A stretch of 64,000 nt of DNA from Pythium myriotylum (GCA_023091665.1 JALJCQ010000011.1:1116001-1180000); one strand, 5' to 3'; shown: positions 37,901 through 47,036, counted from the stretch's first letter. Notes: a model not told the origin generated them from the sequence alone. Made by a program: numbers and translations.

Positions 37901-40900
37901 ACCTTTTCACACTCGAGGGAACCGGCATCCGCCGCTTCGTCGAGATTGGCCCAGCAGCTACGTTAACGAACATGGCCCAACGTACCCTGCAGTTCGGCAA
38001 GTTCCCGAAGGTGCCTCGTGATATCCTTTGGTACCAGCGTGACCGTGATGTTGTGCACTTCGAAGTCGAGAGCGAGTTCCCGTCGGCATCTGACTATGCT
38101 CGCTCTGTGAACGCTAAGGTTGAAGAAGTTGCTGCAGAACAAGAGGACACTGAAAGCGCCCCACCTGCGTTGGCACCTCCCCCAGCTCAAGTGCATATTC
38201 CTGCACCGATCGTTCAAGCAAGCTCAGCTCCTGTCCAGGATGCTCCAGTCTCGGCCCTACACGTCCTTCGAGTGTTGCTAGCGATCCGTCTCAACAAGGA
38301 ACTTCCCGAGGTGAGCGTTGATACCGACGTGAAGTCGCTTTCGGCAGGCAAATCAGCAGTTCAGAACGAGATCATTGGTGACCTCGAGAAGGAGTTCGGC
38401 AGCGGAGTTCCAGATGGTGCTGGTGAGATGCCACTCAAAGAATTAGCTGCCAAATTTGCGTCGTACAATGCTTTGGGCAAGGTGACGAGCGGACTTGTGT
38501 CCAAGATGATCGCCAGCAAGATGCCAGGCGGTTTCACGATGACGAGCGTGAAGTCTTACCTGACTTCAAAGGGACTTGGTGCCGGCCGACTAGAGAGCGT
38601 ATTAGTCCACTCACTCCTGCGAGCCCCACAATCTCGATTGAAGAGTGAGGCCGAAGCCAAGCAATGGCTTGACTCTACCACAGACGATTATGGTGCCTTT
38701 GCCGGTGTGTCATTTGCTCGTCCAGCAGCGACTGGCGGGTTTTCGGCTACCATGCCGCAGTTTGCTGCTGCGCCGGTTGCTGCGCCAACTGTTGGTGACA
38801 AAGCAGTTGAGGCAAAGCACGCGTTGCTTGTGCTGCTGGCTGCCAAGCTCAACAAGTCGTTCAGCGAAGTCTCTCCTGATACGACGATCAAGGAGTTGGC
38901 TGCTGGCAAGTCGGCTGTGCAGAACGAGATAGTTGGTGACCTTGAGAAGGAGTTTGGTTCCGGACCAGACGATGCTGCTGAGGCCAAGTTAGTTGACCTG
39001 GCGGCGAAGTTCCCGAACTACGCCTCTCCAGGTAAGGTCACGAGCGCCATGATCGCGAAGCTTCTTGCAGGGAAGATGCCGGGTGGTTTTGGTCTGTCGG
39101 CTATCAAGTCGTACTTGGCTAGCGAACGTTGCCTCCCAGCTGGCCGCGTCGAGAGCGTTCTGCTTCACACTCTGACTCAGAATCCCAAGCAGCGTTTTAC
39201 TGATGAAGGCCAAGCTAAGGCGTGGCTCGATGGTGTGGTAGACGATTACGCCAAGTTTGCTGGTGTAGAGATTCCATACTTGTCGAAGCTGGGTGGAGCT
39301 GCTGCAGCTGGTGCGTTCGCATCTCAGTCGATGGGTGTCGCTGCACTTCCGACCGACTTTGACAAGCGCTTGAAGGAGATGATTGCCGACCAAGTTGATG
39401 CGTTGAATGACTATTTGGGCAACGACAATCTGGACTGGCACAGACGTATTGAGACGGAAGTTGAGCTACGCGAGCAAGTTGAGGGTTCTGTCTCGGTCTG
39501 GATGGAAGAACACGGCGAGTTCTATGCAAACGGTATCCACGGTCTCTTCGACGCTGAGAAGGAACGCCAGTACGACAGCTACTGGAACTGGGCTGTCCAA
39601 GATGCGATGGTTCTTTACTACCGAACCATCTTCGCGGCAGCAAGCCAAGAAGGAACTCCGGCTTCGTTGAAGGGTGGACTGGACGAGCATTTTCAGGCGA
39701 TGAGTCGATGGATCAACGAGAAGGTTGATGACTTGAACCAAGATGCTGCTCGTCCGCCTCTTGAGTGGTTCAAGCCATTGCTATGCAACCGTGCAACACC
39801 TGAACTTCTTCAAGCGACGCAGTTCCATGTACAGAAAGCTCGCGCGGAAGCCAGTCCCGAGTATGCAGAGGCAGTTCAGCTTCTTGTAGAACAGATCGAA
39901 ACCTGGATCAAGCGCAATCCTGTCAACGTCCAGATCTTCGAGCCAGTGCGCCCTCAATTGACCGTTCTTGAGACTGGTGAGATGGTATACAAGGAGGTTC
40001 CTCGCGAGGGTGTCTCTGACTCAATCGACTACATCGACGAGCTAGCGCGTGGCCTTGAGTATCGCTTTGCCGACGATTCTGCATTTTCCGAAACGGCGGA
40101 CGAGACGAACATTACTATGGAGAGTGCTGTTGGCTTCGAAAGCACGATGAAGGATGACGACGAAGATAGCAGCCTCGAGGAAAGTGACGACGATGAAGAA
40201 CCAATCGCGAAGCCTCGGGCAACGAGCATTGAGATCACGAAAGCGCAGTTTGAGGAGCCAGCAACTGGACCCAAGTTGAACGCACTACGAGCCTCTCTGA
40301 AGAAACGTGGTGCCCCAACTAAGGCCCCGACCCAGATCGAACGCTCTTCTACTCTTCGATTTGGCTTGAACGAGAACTTGAAGAAGATTGTTCTACCCCA
40401 CGTACACGTGCGCAAGCCATCTGATGTGGACCCAACCATCCGGCTTTACGATGTCGAGATGACCTGCAAGTTGCTCGCAAGCATGCGCGAAATGGCTACA
40501 ACAGGAGTTTCGTTCAGCGAGAAGGTGGCTCTGATTACTGGTTGTGGCCGTAACTCGATCGGTGCGGAGGTGGTTAAGTCCCTCCTCGAAGGTGGTGCGA
40601 CCGTGTTCGTCACAACGAGCAGCTTTGGTTCAACTACGGCATCGCTCTTCCGCTCAATTTATGAACACCACGGTAGCCGCGGTAGCCGATTGATCTTGCT
40701 CCCTTTCAACCAGGCATCAAAGACTGACGTCTCCAAGCTTATCAGCCATATCTACGATGTACACAAGCTTGATCTCGACTTCGTCGTCCCGTTCGCTGCT
40801 CTGTCAGAGGTTGGTCGCACGATTGCTGACATCGATGGGCGCTCCGAGCTGTCGCACCGCATCATGTTGACAAACACAATGCGACTTCTCGGTGAGATCG

Positions 40901-43900
40901 TTACCGCGAAGAGGACGCGTGGTATCTCTACTCGTCCGGCTCTGACAATCCTCCCGTTATCTCCAAACCACGGCAACTTTGGGGGAGACGGTCTGTATGC
41001 TGAGTCGAAACTGGGTGTCGAGAGCTTGATGAACAAATGGCACTCTGAAGGCTGGGAGGACCAACTCTCGGTGGTCGGTGCTGTCATTGGCTGGACCCGA
41101 GGCACGGGCTTAATGTCTGGAAACAACATCGTCGCAGAAGGTGTCGAGAAACTTGGCGTCCGAACGTTCAGCACGAAGGAGATGGGTTTCAACCTGAGTG
41201 CGTTGATGCACCCAACTGTCGTTGACATGGCCTCGGAGGCACCTGTGTGGGCTGATCTAACCGGCGGAATGGCTCAATTGAAAGATCTGAAGAACCAAGT
41301 TGATAGCATTCGCCAGTCAATCATGAAGGATGCGAAGCTCAAGGCATCTCTTTTTGCAACTCGTCAATCTGATGGCGAAACGACGTCTGGTGTTGTTTCC
41401 AAGTCCGGATTCAAGCCGCGAGCGAACTTGTCAGGCTACTACTGCGGCAACTTCCCCAGCATGGGCGGCGTTCCTCGGCTCTCGCACGAGAAAGCTCAAG
41501 TCCAGCTTCGCAACATGATCAACCTACGCAATGTGGTGGTGGTGACGGGTTTCGGAGAGGTTAGCCCTTGGGGTAACGCACGAACTCGTTGGGAGATGGA
41601 GTCGTACGGCGAGTTTTCGTTGGAGGGTTGCATCGAGTTGGCCTGGCTCACAGGTCACATCGTTTATGACAACGGCAACTGGGTGGACGCAAAGACCAAG
41701 GAAGTTGTTGCAGACAGTGAAGTGAAGTCGCGCTACGAGGAACAAATTCTCAAGCACTCGGGTATTCGCATCATCGAGCCGGAACTGTTTGAAGGCTATG
41801 ACCCCAAGCACAAGATGGTCTTGCACCAAGTCGCGATCGATAAGAAGATGGCTCCGATCGAGGTTGCCGATCAGGAAGAAGCTCTTCAGTTCCGTAGCGA
41901 ACTTGGCAAGGAAAATGTCGACATTTTCCAGAACGCATCTGGTGCATGGATGATCCGCCTCCGCAAGGGCGCCGTTCTCAGCATCCCTCGGGCACTTTCG
42001 TTCGATCGTTTTGTCGCCGGTCAGATTCCAACCGGCTGGAGTGCCGAGCGTCTTGGTCTGCCGAAGGACATCGCAGAGTCAGTCGATCCGGTCACGCTGT
42101 ACACGCTCGCATCGACTATGGATGCGTTTGTGTCAGCTGGCATCACAGATCCGTACGAGTTCTACCAATACGTCCACGTCTCTGAAGTTGGAAACACATC
42201 CGGTGGTGGTATGGGAGGCATGCGCTCGTTCAAACGCATCTACCAGGGTCGTCTCCAAGGTAAGAGCGTGGCAAGCGATACCTTGCAGGAATGCTTCATC
42301 AACACAGCTCCAGCTTGGGTGAACATGCTTCTACTCTCGTCCTCGGGGCCGATCAAGACTCCTGTCGGTGCATGCGCAACAGCAGCAGAGTCAGTCGACA
42401 TTGGTGTCGATACAATCAAGAGCGGTAAGGCGCGTGTGGTCATCGTTGGCGGGTATGACGACTTCGGCGAAGAAGGATCGTACGAGTTCGCACAGATGAA
42501 GGCTACCAGTGACTCGGTGAAGGAGACTCGTATGGGCCGTGATCCACGTGAGATGTGCCGACCATGCTCCACTACGCGAGGTGGTTTCATGGAGAGTCAG
42601 GGTGCGGGTATGCAGCTCTTGATGGATGCTCAGTTGGCTCTTGAGATGGGTTGTCCGATTTACGGCATTGTCGCGCTCACGAGCACTGCCACCGACAAAA
42701 ACGGCCGGTCGGTTCCGGCTCCAGGCCAGGGCATCCTCACGACTGCTCGTGAATATGCCACTGACGCTGCTGGTTCGACCTCGCCTTTGCTGGATGTCGA
42801 GTACCGTCGCCGCCAGTTTGATGCAGAGATCGAAAGCATTGACACGTGGTACAAGCGTGAGAAGACGTTCGTTGATGAGCAGAACGAGTCTCAGGTGACA
42901 TTCCTCGAAGACATGAAGCGCCGCAAGGTCCAATCGGCTCAGGCGATGTGGGGTGAGGAGTTCTTTAACGGTCGTGCCGACATCGCTCCTTTGCGTGGCG
43001 CACTGAGCGTCTGGAACTTGACCGTGGATGACCTCGGGGTCGCCAGCTTCCACGGAACGGGAACGAAGGCAAACGACAAAAACGAGAGCGAAGTTACCCA
43101 GAAGCAACTTCAGCACCTTGGCCGATCCAAGGGTAATGTGCTCCCCATCATTTGCCAGAAGAACCTCACCGGTCACCCGAAGGGTGCCGCTGCAGCATGG
43201 ATGCTCAACGGTCTGTTGCAAGTACTCAACAGCGGCTTGATTCCGGGTAACCGAAACCTTGATAACACGTGCTCAACCCTCCGCAAATTCGACTACCTCA
43301 TGTACCCGAACCGTAGCATCCAGACCGACGGCATCAAGGCTGCTATCATGAAGAGCTTTGGCTTCGGGCAGGCTGGCGGTGAAGTGCTCCTTGTGCATCC
43401 GGACTACTTGCTCTCGATTCTTCCAGAAGAGGAGTTCCATCTCTACTCACAGCGTCGCCAAAAGCGTCTGACGTCGATGAACTCGTACGTCCAGAAATCC
43501 ATCAGCGGCAAACACAAGTACATTCAAATCAAGGACTCTGCTCCATACACTCCAGCGCAAGAGAGCAGCGTGTACCTAGACCCAACAGCACGTGCTGAGT
43601 TTGATCCTGTGCTTAAGACGTGGCACTTCGGCCGAACGACTGATCCAACCAAGAAATTTAAGGCTCACAAACGTGCCAAGAAGTCAAAGACGGCGGCACC
43701 TGAGTCTGCTGTAGCTGCCGCTGACATCGTGCAGAACAACTCGTCGAGCTTGCTGTCGGCCATGAGCGAGGGTGTTTCGGCCACTGGGCTCGCGGCTAAG
43801 AACTTCGGCATTGGCGTAGATGTCGAGCCAGTGATGACTTTCGAGAACCTTCACGGTCGCGAGGATTTCATTCGCCGCAACTTCACCGACCAAGAGATGG

Positions 43901-44199
43901 CGTACTGCTACAGTGCTCCGCACCCGGCAGCAAGCTTCGCGGGTCGCTGGGCCGCGAAGGAGGCGGTGATCAAGGCGATCTCAAGTGCGGCACCTAGCGA
44001 AGCCAACATGTGGAAAGGTGCTGGTGCTCCGCTGCGCGAGATTGAGATCTTCATGACGGCTTCAGGTGCGCCGTCAGTGTTGCTCTCGGGTCATCCCCAC
44101 CAGGTTTTCAAGCGCGTTGGGCTCGGTTCGCTCAGCGTATCGATCAGCCACTCGGGTGACTACGCTGTCGCGCAGGCTGTTGCAAGCTTCGACGCCTGA
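31927..44199 (+). CDS. FAS: Type I fatty acid synthase, fungal-type beta-alpha fusion with two ACPs
   Basis: One uninterrupted 4090-residue frame making saturated acyl-CoA from acetyl- and malonyl-CoA in the cytosol. Domains in fungal beta-then-alpha order: acetyltransferase (GHSQG, Ser about 173); FMN enoyl reductase (from about 489, PVMVAGMTPTT, and WTGGRAGGHH); dehydratase (about 1470-1505, SRDLNPIH); malonyl/palmitoyl transferase (from 1584, GHSLGEYAG at about 1724); ACP1 and ACP2 with phosphopantetheine serines 2143 and 2329, both in AGKSAVQNEI; acidic linker about 2738-2765; ketoreductase (ITGCGRNSIGAE, about 2867; GLYAESK); ketosynthase with Cys3483 (GACATAAES), His3709 (FHGTGTKANDKNE) and His3750 (GHPKGAAAAW); and phosphopantetheine transferase (GIGVDVE, about 3961; WAAKEAVIKAI). 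Start at 31927 is preferred over 31756 because upstream sequence is leader-like. Residues 9-37 are Thr-rich. All catalytic motifs are intact. Confidence 0.96.
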   Translation: MTAPETSAETTTVLTETTVETTTTTMTTTTTTTVSTTSVLADKLALSEYKLVLEYGGQAIEYWDELASLYNDHGEAVRAFIDAAADALLEESSSSDAVASRAFEQTIELKTWLAAAPEGEQTTAPPKEKHSRAFYSYALIALTQAANYVAFLHKNGLRHEEVVPHTAAAVGHSQGVVSAVVFAAAKTQEEFEQLSVLVIRYMFWHGLRAQEAFNDLCAQHGEAIGEFGEATPMLAVRGLTKAQVLKAVEVTQRKTQRKDVQLSLINGTNLFCVTGLPSTLELLKQALTGMMAKADENQNRVPHSSRKPAGFTAYVSVSCAFHSEVLASAKPHIISDIARVGLSIPGKSLQIPVYSTSTEGTNLQERGETDVLAELVALQLVDIADWTATLKQIALKHHDATHLLDFGPDIGPSKLSSVAAEGLGLTVVLNSVKYASTKPSGLSAPVYGHEYFAAGEANLSKSWEAVYGPRTCPKTGKLQNNFTRLLKKPPVMVAGMTPTTSLNGIDLVAAIQNAGFHGELAAGGLSRPNIFESSIRELVNKIKPGLGISINMLYLNAKQWGFQFPMVIRLRKSGVPIESITIGAGIPTKDRAVEMINELQGAGINLLGLKPGSVDGINAVLEIARATPTMNIMLQWTGGRAGGHHSFEDFHAPLEATYAAIRRVPNVILVVGSGFGNWEDSNAYITGEWSLARGHHAKMPADGILLGSRVMVAKEAATATEVKQLLVDTPGIASELEWEQSYNEIAGGIVTVTSELGEPIHKVANRCSLLWREFDQKYFSKSREEMELAVRLDRDSIIEKLNSDFQKPYFGSKITESGERVPAELEEMTYSEVLIRMIELMFVDIEGRPKRWLHESFLDRVKTFMARTEERFRRDTNGQAFDTSTLASKPRDTLKEFIAKFPRSVTTVLSVPDCDFFLELCRSGGKPVTFIPVINKEFKTWFKKDSLWYSEDLDAVPGRDAQRVCILQGPVAVRYSTVCDEPVGKILGDIADGFDKVAAAKASRSDETIIHVQPKTLPNVTVEATVDGYVVTLADDVSTAPSSAEWTTMLSSLTSVDWLTAILSSKFVVQGRKCVHNPVLSLLTPQANQIVKIASAAVEISDSSIVGVSGPVIRIFKDGELIIVEVAEARPATADLNTAVVPLQLKFVFDSQLLCSIREETSDSIERIKHFYARFWAAVKDKEDESCKAACEKSVLSTFTDEIVVSKSDALSYNAALGLGGADSSVPADFSTIACWKPLIASVFTKEVQGNLLDLVHLKHSYKLLSTLKKSAMFQVGDELLSESKVSSLRIIESGKVVSGVAIISRRSVNGLEEVLEPVVELRSEFLIRGKFTDFETTFSVDTDTSLVNLRRLDDVEILKTKAWFQPVSGVAHPSLHDQLEFVTTSKTTFKSATAIASIEVVGEVFRVEPATRSKIGDVKFDSVGVSTNPVEEFIKLCSQGATKETILGDGGYTMLEKPIDIEVPESALDYAVASRDLNPIHRSKYAALLANLPNGKPIMHGMWTATKVRALIVEHFGGAFDSNVVQYNVNFDGMVYPGDTLYMQARHTGMHDGCKILSIEVVNQAGDRVVSARAEVKEPAMAFVFTGQGSAEVGMGMDRYKESTIARDVWDRGDKHLRETFGFSILDIVRKNPSTITVHFGGKRGRKIRENYMKLTCEDVETGELAPLLPEINSRTQSFTFSAPEGLLFATQFSQPALVLLEKAMFSEIQAANLIPDDALFAGHSLGEYAGLSSFAGALAVEDVTEVVFLRGLIMQKAVKRDSQGRSDYGMVAANPMRVGPHCTEAVMHKVVEGISTASGKLLQVVNYNVEGLQYVVAGENVNLEALSISLSAIKSSKQFDLEAIVKDSLAQALSKKEKAIEAGKPFVVPRGSATIPLVGIDVPFHSRELLGGVPAFRTLLRTKFEPQLLEKQLPLLVGRYIPNLVAVPFSMEKAYVEKVYEATKSPFLAEILDPMQWQLTTTAQLAHLLVVELLAYQFASPVQWIKTQSHLFTLEGTGIRRFVEIGPAATLTNMAQRTLQFGKFPKVPRDILWYQRDRDVVHFEVESEFPSASDYARSVNAKVEEVAAEQEDTESAPPALAPPPAQVHIPAPIVQASSAPVQDAPVSALHVLRVLLAIRLNKELPEVSVDTDVKSLSAGKSAVQNEIIGDLEKEFGSGVPDGAGEMPLKELAAKFASYNALGKVTSGLVSKMIASKMPGGFTMTSVKSYLTSKGLGAGRLESVLVHSLLRAPQSRLKSEAEAKQWLDSTTDDYGAFAGVSFARPAATGGFSATMPQFAAAPVAAPTVGDKAVEAKHALLVLLAAKLNKSFSEVSPDTTIKELAAGKSAVQNEIVGDLEKEFGSGPDDAAEAKLVDLAAKFPNYASPGKVTSAMIAKLLAGKMPGGFGLSAIKSYLASERCLPAGRVESVLLHTLTQNPKQRFTDEGQAKAWLDGVVDDYAKFAGVEIPYLSKLGGAAAAGAFASQSMGVAALPTDFDKRLKEMIADQVDALNDYLGNDNLDWHRRIETEVELREQVEGSVSVWMEEHGEFYANGIHGLFDAEKERQYDSYWNWAVQDAMVLYYRTIFAAASQEGTPASLKGGLDEHFQAMSRWINEKVDDLNQDAARPPLEWFKPLLCNRATPELLQATQFHVQKARAEASPEYAEAVQLLVEQIETWIKRNPVNVQIFEPVRPQLTVLETGEMVYKEVPREGVSDSIDYIDELARGLEYRFADDSAFSETADETNITMESAVGFESTMKDDDEDSSLEESDDDEEPIAKPRATSIEITKAQFEEPATGPKLNALRASLKKRGAPTKAPTQIERSSTLRFGLNENLKKIVLPHVHVRKPSDVDPTIRLYDVEMTCKLLASMREMATTGVSFSEKVALITGCGRNSIGAEVVKSLLEGGATVFVTTSSFGSTTASLFRSIYEHHGSRGSRLILLPFNQASKTDVSKLISHIYDVHKLDLDFVVPFAALSEVGRTIADIDGRSELSHRIMLTNTMRLLGEIVTAKRTRGISTRPALTILPLSPNHGNFGGDGLYAESKLGVESLMNKWHSEGWEDQLSVVGAVIGWTRGTGLMSGNNIVAEGVEKLGVRTFSTKEMGFNLSALMHPTVVDMASEAPVWADLTGGMAQLKDLKNQVDSIRQSIMKDAKLKASLFATRQSDGETTSGVVSKSGFKPRANLSGYYCGNFPSMGGVPRLSHEKAQVQLRNMINLRNVVVVTGFGEVSPWGNARTRWEMESYGEFSLEGCIELAWLTGHIVYDNGNWVDAKTKEVVADSEVKSRYEEQILKHSGIRIIEPELFEGYDPKHKMVLHQVAIDKKMAPIEVADQEEALQFRSELGKENVDIFQNASGAWMIRLRKGAVLSIPRALSFDRFVAGQIPTGWSAERLGLPKDIAESVDPVTLYTLASTMDAFVSAGITDPYEFYQYVHVSEVGNTSGGGMGGMRSFKRIYQGRLQGKSVASDTLQECFINTAPAWVNMLLLSSSGPIKTPVGACATAAESVDIGVDTIKSGKARVVIVGGYDDFGEEGSYEFAQMKATSDSVKETRMGRDPREMCRPCSTTRGGFMESQGAGMQLLMDAQLALEMGCPIYGIVALTSTATDKNGRSVPAPGQGILTTAREYATDAAGSTSPLLDVEYRRRQFDAEIESIDTWYKREKTFVDEQNESQVTFLEDMKRRKVQSAQAMWGEEFFNGRADIAPLRGALSVWNLTVDDLGVASFHGTGTKANDKNESEVTQKQLQHLGRSKGNVLPIICQKNLTGHPKGAAAAWMLNGLLQVLNSGLIPGNRNLDNTCSTLRKFDYLMYPNRSIQTDGIKAAIMKSFGFGQAGGEVLLVHPDYLLSILPEEEFHLYSQRRQKRLTSMNSYVQKSISGKHKYIQIKDSAPYTPAQESSVYLDPTARAEFDPVLKTWHFGRTTDPTKKFKAHKRAKKSKTAAPESAVAAADIVQNNSSSLLSAMSEGVSATGLAAKNFGIGVDVEPVMTFENLHGREDFIRRNFTDQEMAYCYSAPHPAASFAGRWAAKEAVIKAISSAAPSEANMWKGAGAPLREIEIFMTASGAPSVLLSGHPHQVFKRVGLGSLSVSISHSGDYAVAQAVASFDA

Positions 44200-44336
44200 G
44201 CACATTTCAGCACCATGCATATCACATATGTGTCTACGTAGTGTTTTGTTTTCTTGAACAGTGCATATTCTTCACCTTTGCATGATAATACACACTAGCT
44301 CGGTATTACCTGTTCTTCGGTGCTTCTTACTATAGA

Positions 44337-45513
44337 TCACAACTCCATCCGAACACATTGCTCGACTCCAGTATACGAGGGCAGCTCCAATTTGAACTCC
44401 TCCGCGAGGGCCCTAGAGACGAACATGTCATCAATCGTCGGGACTAAGAATCATCGTTTAGAAACGTCTCTCACGGTGGAACGAAGCGACCGCCTACGTA
44501 GTGAACACGATCGTTACCAGAAAAGAACCTTGCACATGGCTTGGGTGCAGTAAGCGACACGAGCATCGTCGGGCTCAGACCGACGCCACTTTCATTGCCG
44601 TTCTCCACATGCCATCCTGAAGGAATGTCAATCGACACGATCGGTGCCTTGGTCTTTTGAAGAATCTCGATAATCTTGTCGAAAGGAGAGCGAATTGAGC
44701 CCTCAAAGCTGAACCCGAAAATACCATCAAGAATGAGATCGAATGCAGAATCGACTTGGTGCCTGAAATTGAATACGCAGAGGTGAAGACCAAGCGTTGG
44801 AGGCTCAGTCAGGCCCAGAGAGAGCCAAATAGGCTTACGGTGGGTCGAGCTGCTCGATGAACGGGATCTCCAGCTGCTGTAACTGCGCCACCAATCCCTT
44901 CATAATTCAGAAGTGAGTTCAGCATCAAGTGACCTGCTGAAGCACATTATATGACGAACTCACCAGGAATAGTGGCTTGGAGCTTCGTTTTGGGTAGAGC
45001 ACAGACGGCAAATACCCAAAGTGCTAAAAGCACATCAGCCGACTTCTCAGCCAGAACCGCACCTCAAACTCGTACACAAAGGCGCGGAGACGGAGCATAC
45101 CTTGAGATGGCGAGCTGCGACGAGAGCGTCGCCTCTGCCCGATGCACCGAGTCGCTTAACACGTCGAGAGCGGTCTGTACGACTCGAATGCGACTCACCC
45201 GTTGTTGCCTGGTCCAGCCACGACGAGGACCCTGGCAGGAGTCCCCCTTTGGAACGCGGACGGCGGGTACTCTTTGCCGATCGCGCTGGCCACGCTCAGC
45301 CCCGCGAGCTCCATGAGTTGGTCGATCGAGAAGCCGTACTTGCTCGACATGAGCGCTTCGTCGAAAAGCTGCGCCTCGCTCTGACCGAGAAACTGCAGTA
45401 TCAAGACAATCAGAACTCAGCTCGACGCTGGGCACACGACACTCGAGTCGCCAGAGCCCTTCGGACGAGACGACCAGCCCCATCCTCACCTTGGACATGG
45501 TGCGCGCACTCAT
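44337..45513 (-). CDS. NAXE: NAD(P)H-hydrate epimerase (YjeF N-terminal family)
   Basis: Repairs damaged NAD(P)HX by interconverting its R and S forms; in eukaryotes it acts with the NAXD dehydratase, which is not in this window. Seven exons: 45513-45490, 45392-45199, 45134-45101, 45023-44964, 44897-44839, 44762-44475, 44412-44337. They sum to 735 nt, 244 residues, matching the family's catalytic size. Key strings: QFLG..EAQ start region, GFSIDQLMELAGLSVA, the substrate loop VVAGPGNNGGDALVAARHL (built across the exon 2/3 junction), DGIFGFSF, SIDIPSGWHVENG, LTAPKPCA, and YVGGRFVPPALAEE across the last junction. The first exon is only 24 nt, MSARTMSK. No targeting peptide is evident, so cytosolic location is likely. 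Seven exons in 1.2 kb is the highest intron density here. It is divergent from PSMA1, 227 bp apart. Confidence 0.92.
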
Positions 45514-45542
45514 TGTGGATCTCTTCAACAGCTCCGCAGGGT

Positions 45543-45577
45543 GAACTTAGTGTCCTCTCCTATATGCGAACTTAGTG
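45543..45577. repeat. 10-bp direct repeat GAACTTAGTG in the NAXE/PSMA1 promoter
   Basis: Exact copies at 45543-45552 and 45568-45577, 25 bp apart start to start, between two divergent start codons. Possibly a paired regulatory site; no known factor is recognised. Confidence 0.5.
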
Positions 45578-45639
45578 AATGTTTGTGTGTAGTCCACACC
45601 ACCGCGATCCTTGTTTCCAACACCTGCCAAACTGCACCA

Positions 45640-45658
45640 CGGGTGTTTAAAACACCCG
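45640..45658. promoter_or_regulatory. 19-bp perfect inverted repeat in the NAXE/PSMA1 promoter
   Basis: CGGGTGTTT-A-AAACACCCG, with two perfect 9-bp arms around one central base. It lies 82 bp upstream of the PSMA1 start and 127 bp from the NAXE start. The symmetry suggests a site for a dimeric factor shared by the two genes; this is inference. Confidence 0.5.
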
Positions 45659-45740
45659 AGCCCCTTTGCCAAGCGAGTGTATCTTTTCCCCCTGCACGAG
45701 GAAGAAGCAAGCGGAAGAGAACGCGAGGAGCTCCGGGACG

Positions 45741-46778
45741 ATGTTCCGCAACCAGTACGACACGGACGTGACGGTCTGGAGCCCGCAGGGCCAGCTCTAC
45801 CAGATCGACTACGCCAAGGAGGCCGTCAAGATGGGCAGCGCCTGTCTCGGCCTCACCTCCAAGAACCTCGTCGTGCTCGCCGGCATCAAGCGCCAGAACG
45901 TCAAGCTCGCCGAGCACATGAAGAAGATCTTCGAGATCGACGACCACATCGGCATGGCCATCGCCGGTCTCACGGCCGACGCTCGCTCGCTCGCGCGGTG
46001 AGTCGAGACTCTTGGGGGCATGCTCGCGAACGAGATCGAACGGGAAGCTGACCGAAGCGCTTTGCTGCAGATTCATGCGAACAGAGAGCCTCAACCACAA
46101 GTTCGTCTACGGCAGCCAGATCACCGTCGGCCGCCTCGTCTCGGACGTCGCGGACCGCCAGCAGGAGTGCACGCAGTCGTACATCCGCCGTCCGTACGGC
46201 GTCGGTCTGCTCGTCGCGGGTGTGGACGTACGTCGCTTGGGATCTTTGGCGCTTTCTCTCATCGAGCCTAATGACGTTGTGGTATTTGGGAGAGTAGAAG
46301 AAGGGCGTGCACCTCTACGAGACGTGCCCGTCGGGTAACTACTTCGAGTACAAGGCGCACGCAATAGGCGCACGCTCGCAGTCGGCGCGTACTTACCTCG
46401 AGAAGCACTACGAGAGCTTCGCGAACTGTACGTGCGATTCCTAGCCCAGCGAAAGGCAGCTCGGGAGACTAAATCAATCTTGCCACGTTGTAGTGGGCAC
46501 GGACGAGCTCATCCACCACGCGCTCCAGGCGATCCGTGGCTGTCTGCAGGGTGACCAGGAACTCACGGCCGACAACGTTGCGGTCTCCATCGTTGGTGTC
46601 AACCAGCCGTTCAAGATCATTGAGGGCGCCGACTTGCAGCCATACGTATGTGTTTCCTTGATTTAGGCGGTTGCCGTACCGAGTACTCACTACTGTTTGG
46701 TGGGTGTGTTTTTAGATCGACGCAGTGGAAGTCGCTGACACGAAGGAGGATGACGGCGACACCAAGATGGCAGAGTAG
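45741..46778 (+). CDS. PSMA1: 20S proteasome alpha subunit, PSMA1/alpha6 type
   Basis: Non-catalytic outer-ring subunit of the 20S core. Exons 45741-45997, 46071-46227, 46298-46427, 46494-46645 and 46716-46778 give 252 residues. It starts with the alpha6 signature [17 protein letters not shown], followed by the alpha-subunit pattern [40 protein letters not shown] and [16 protein letters not shown] also match PSMA1 rather than other alpha types. The C-terminus is short and acidic ([14 protein letters not shown]). The acceptor of exon 3 is a TAGAAG tandem: using TAG gives DKKGVHL, which keeps the family's length, so that one is chosen. Introns are 66-73 nt. Confidence 0.95.
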
Positions 46779-47036
46779 ATCCATGTAACCCTTGGCCCGT
46801 AGACCCAGAGGGAAGCAGCTCAAACCAAGTCACCTACAGTCTGCCAGAATACAAAAAGCTTGCCAAAGTGTGAGTCTCCGATTTGATCACCAGTGTGCAC
46901 GTTGCATTTCGTAGGGATATTGATCACGTTAGTCCAAGATACAGTCTTATCTGAGCAGCGCTACCGTTCTATTTTGGTTGCACGCCAAGGTCTACGACGC
47001 TCGCTTGGAGAACTTGGCACTCAACAAGTTGGATCC

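Noticed and set aside
42391..43221. Antisense open frame of 276 codons within the fatty acid synthase.
   Set aside because: It lies entirely opposite the ketosynthase region and has no family features.
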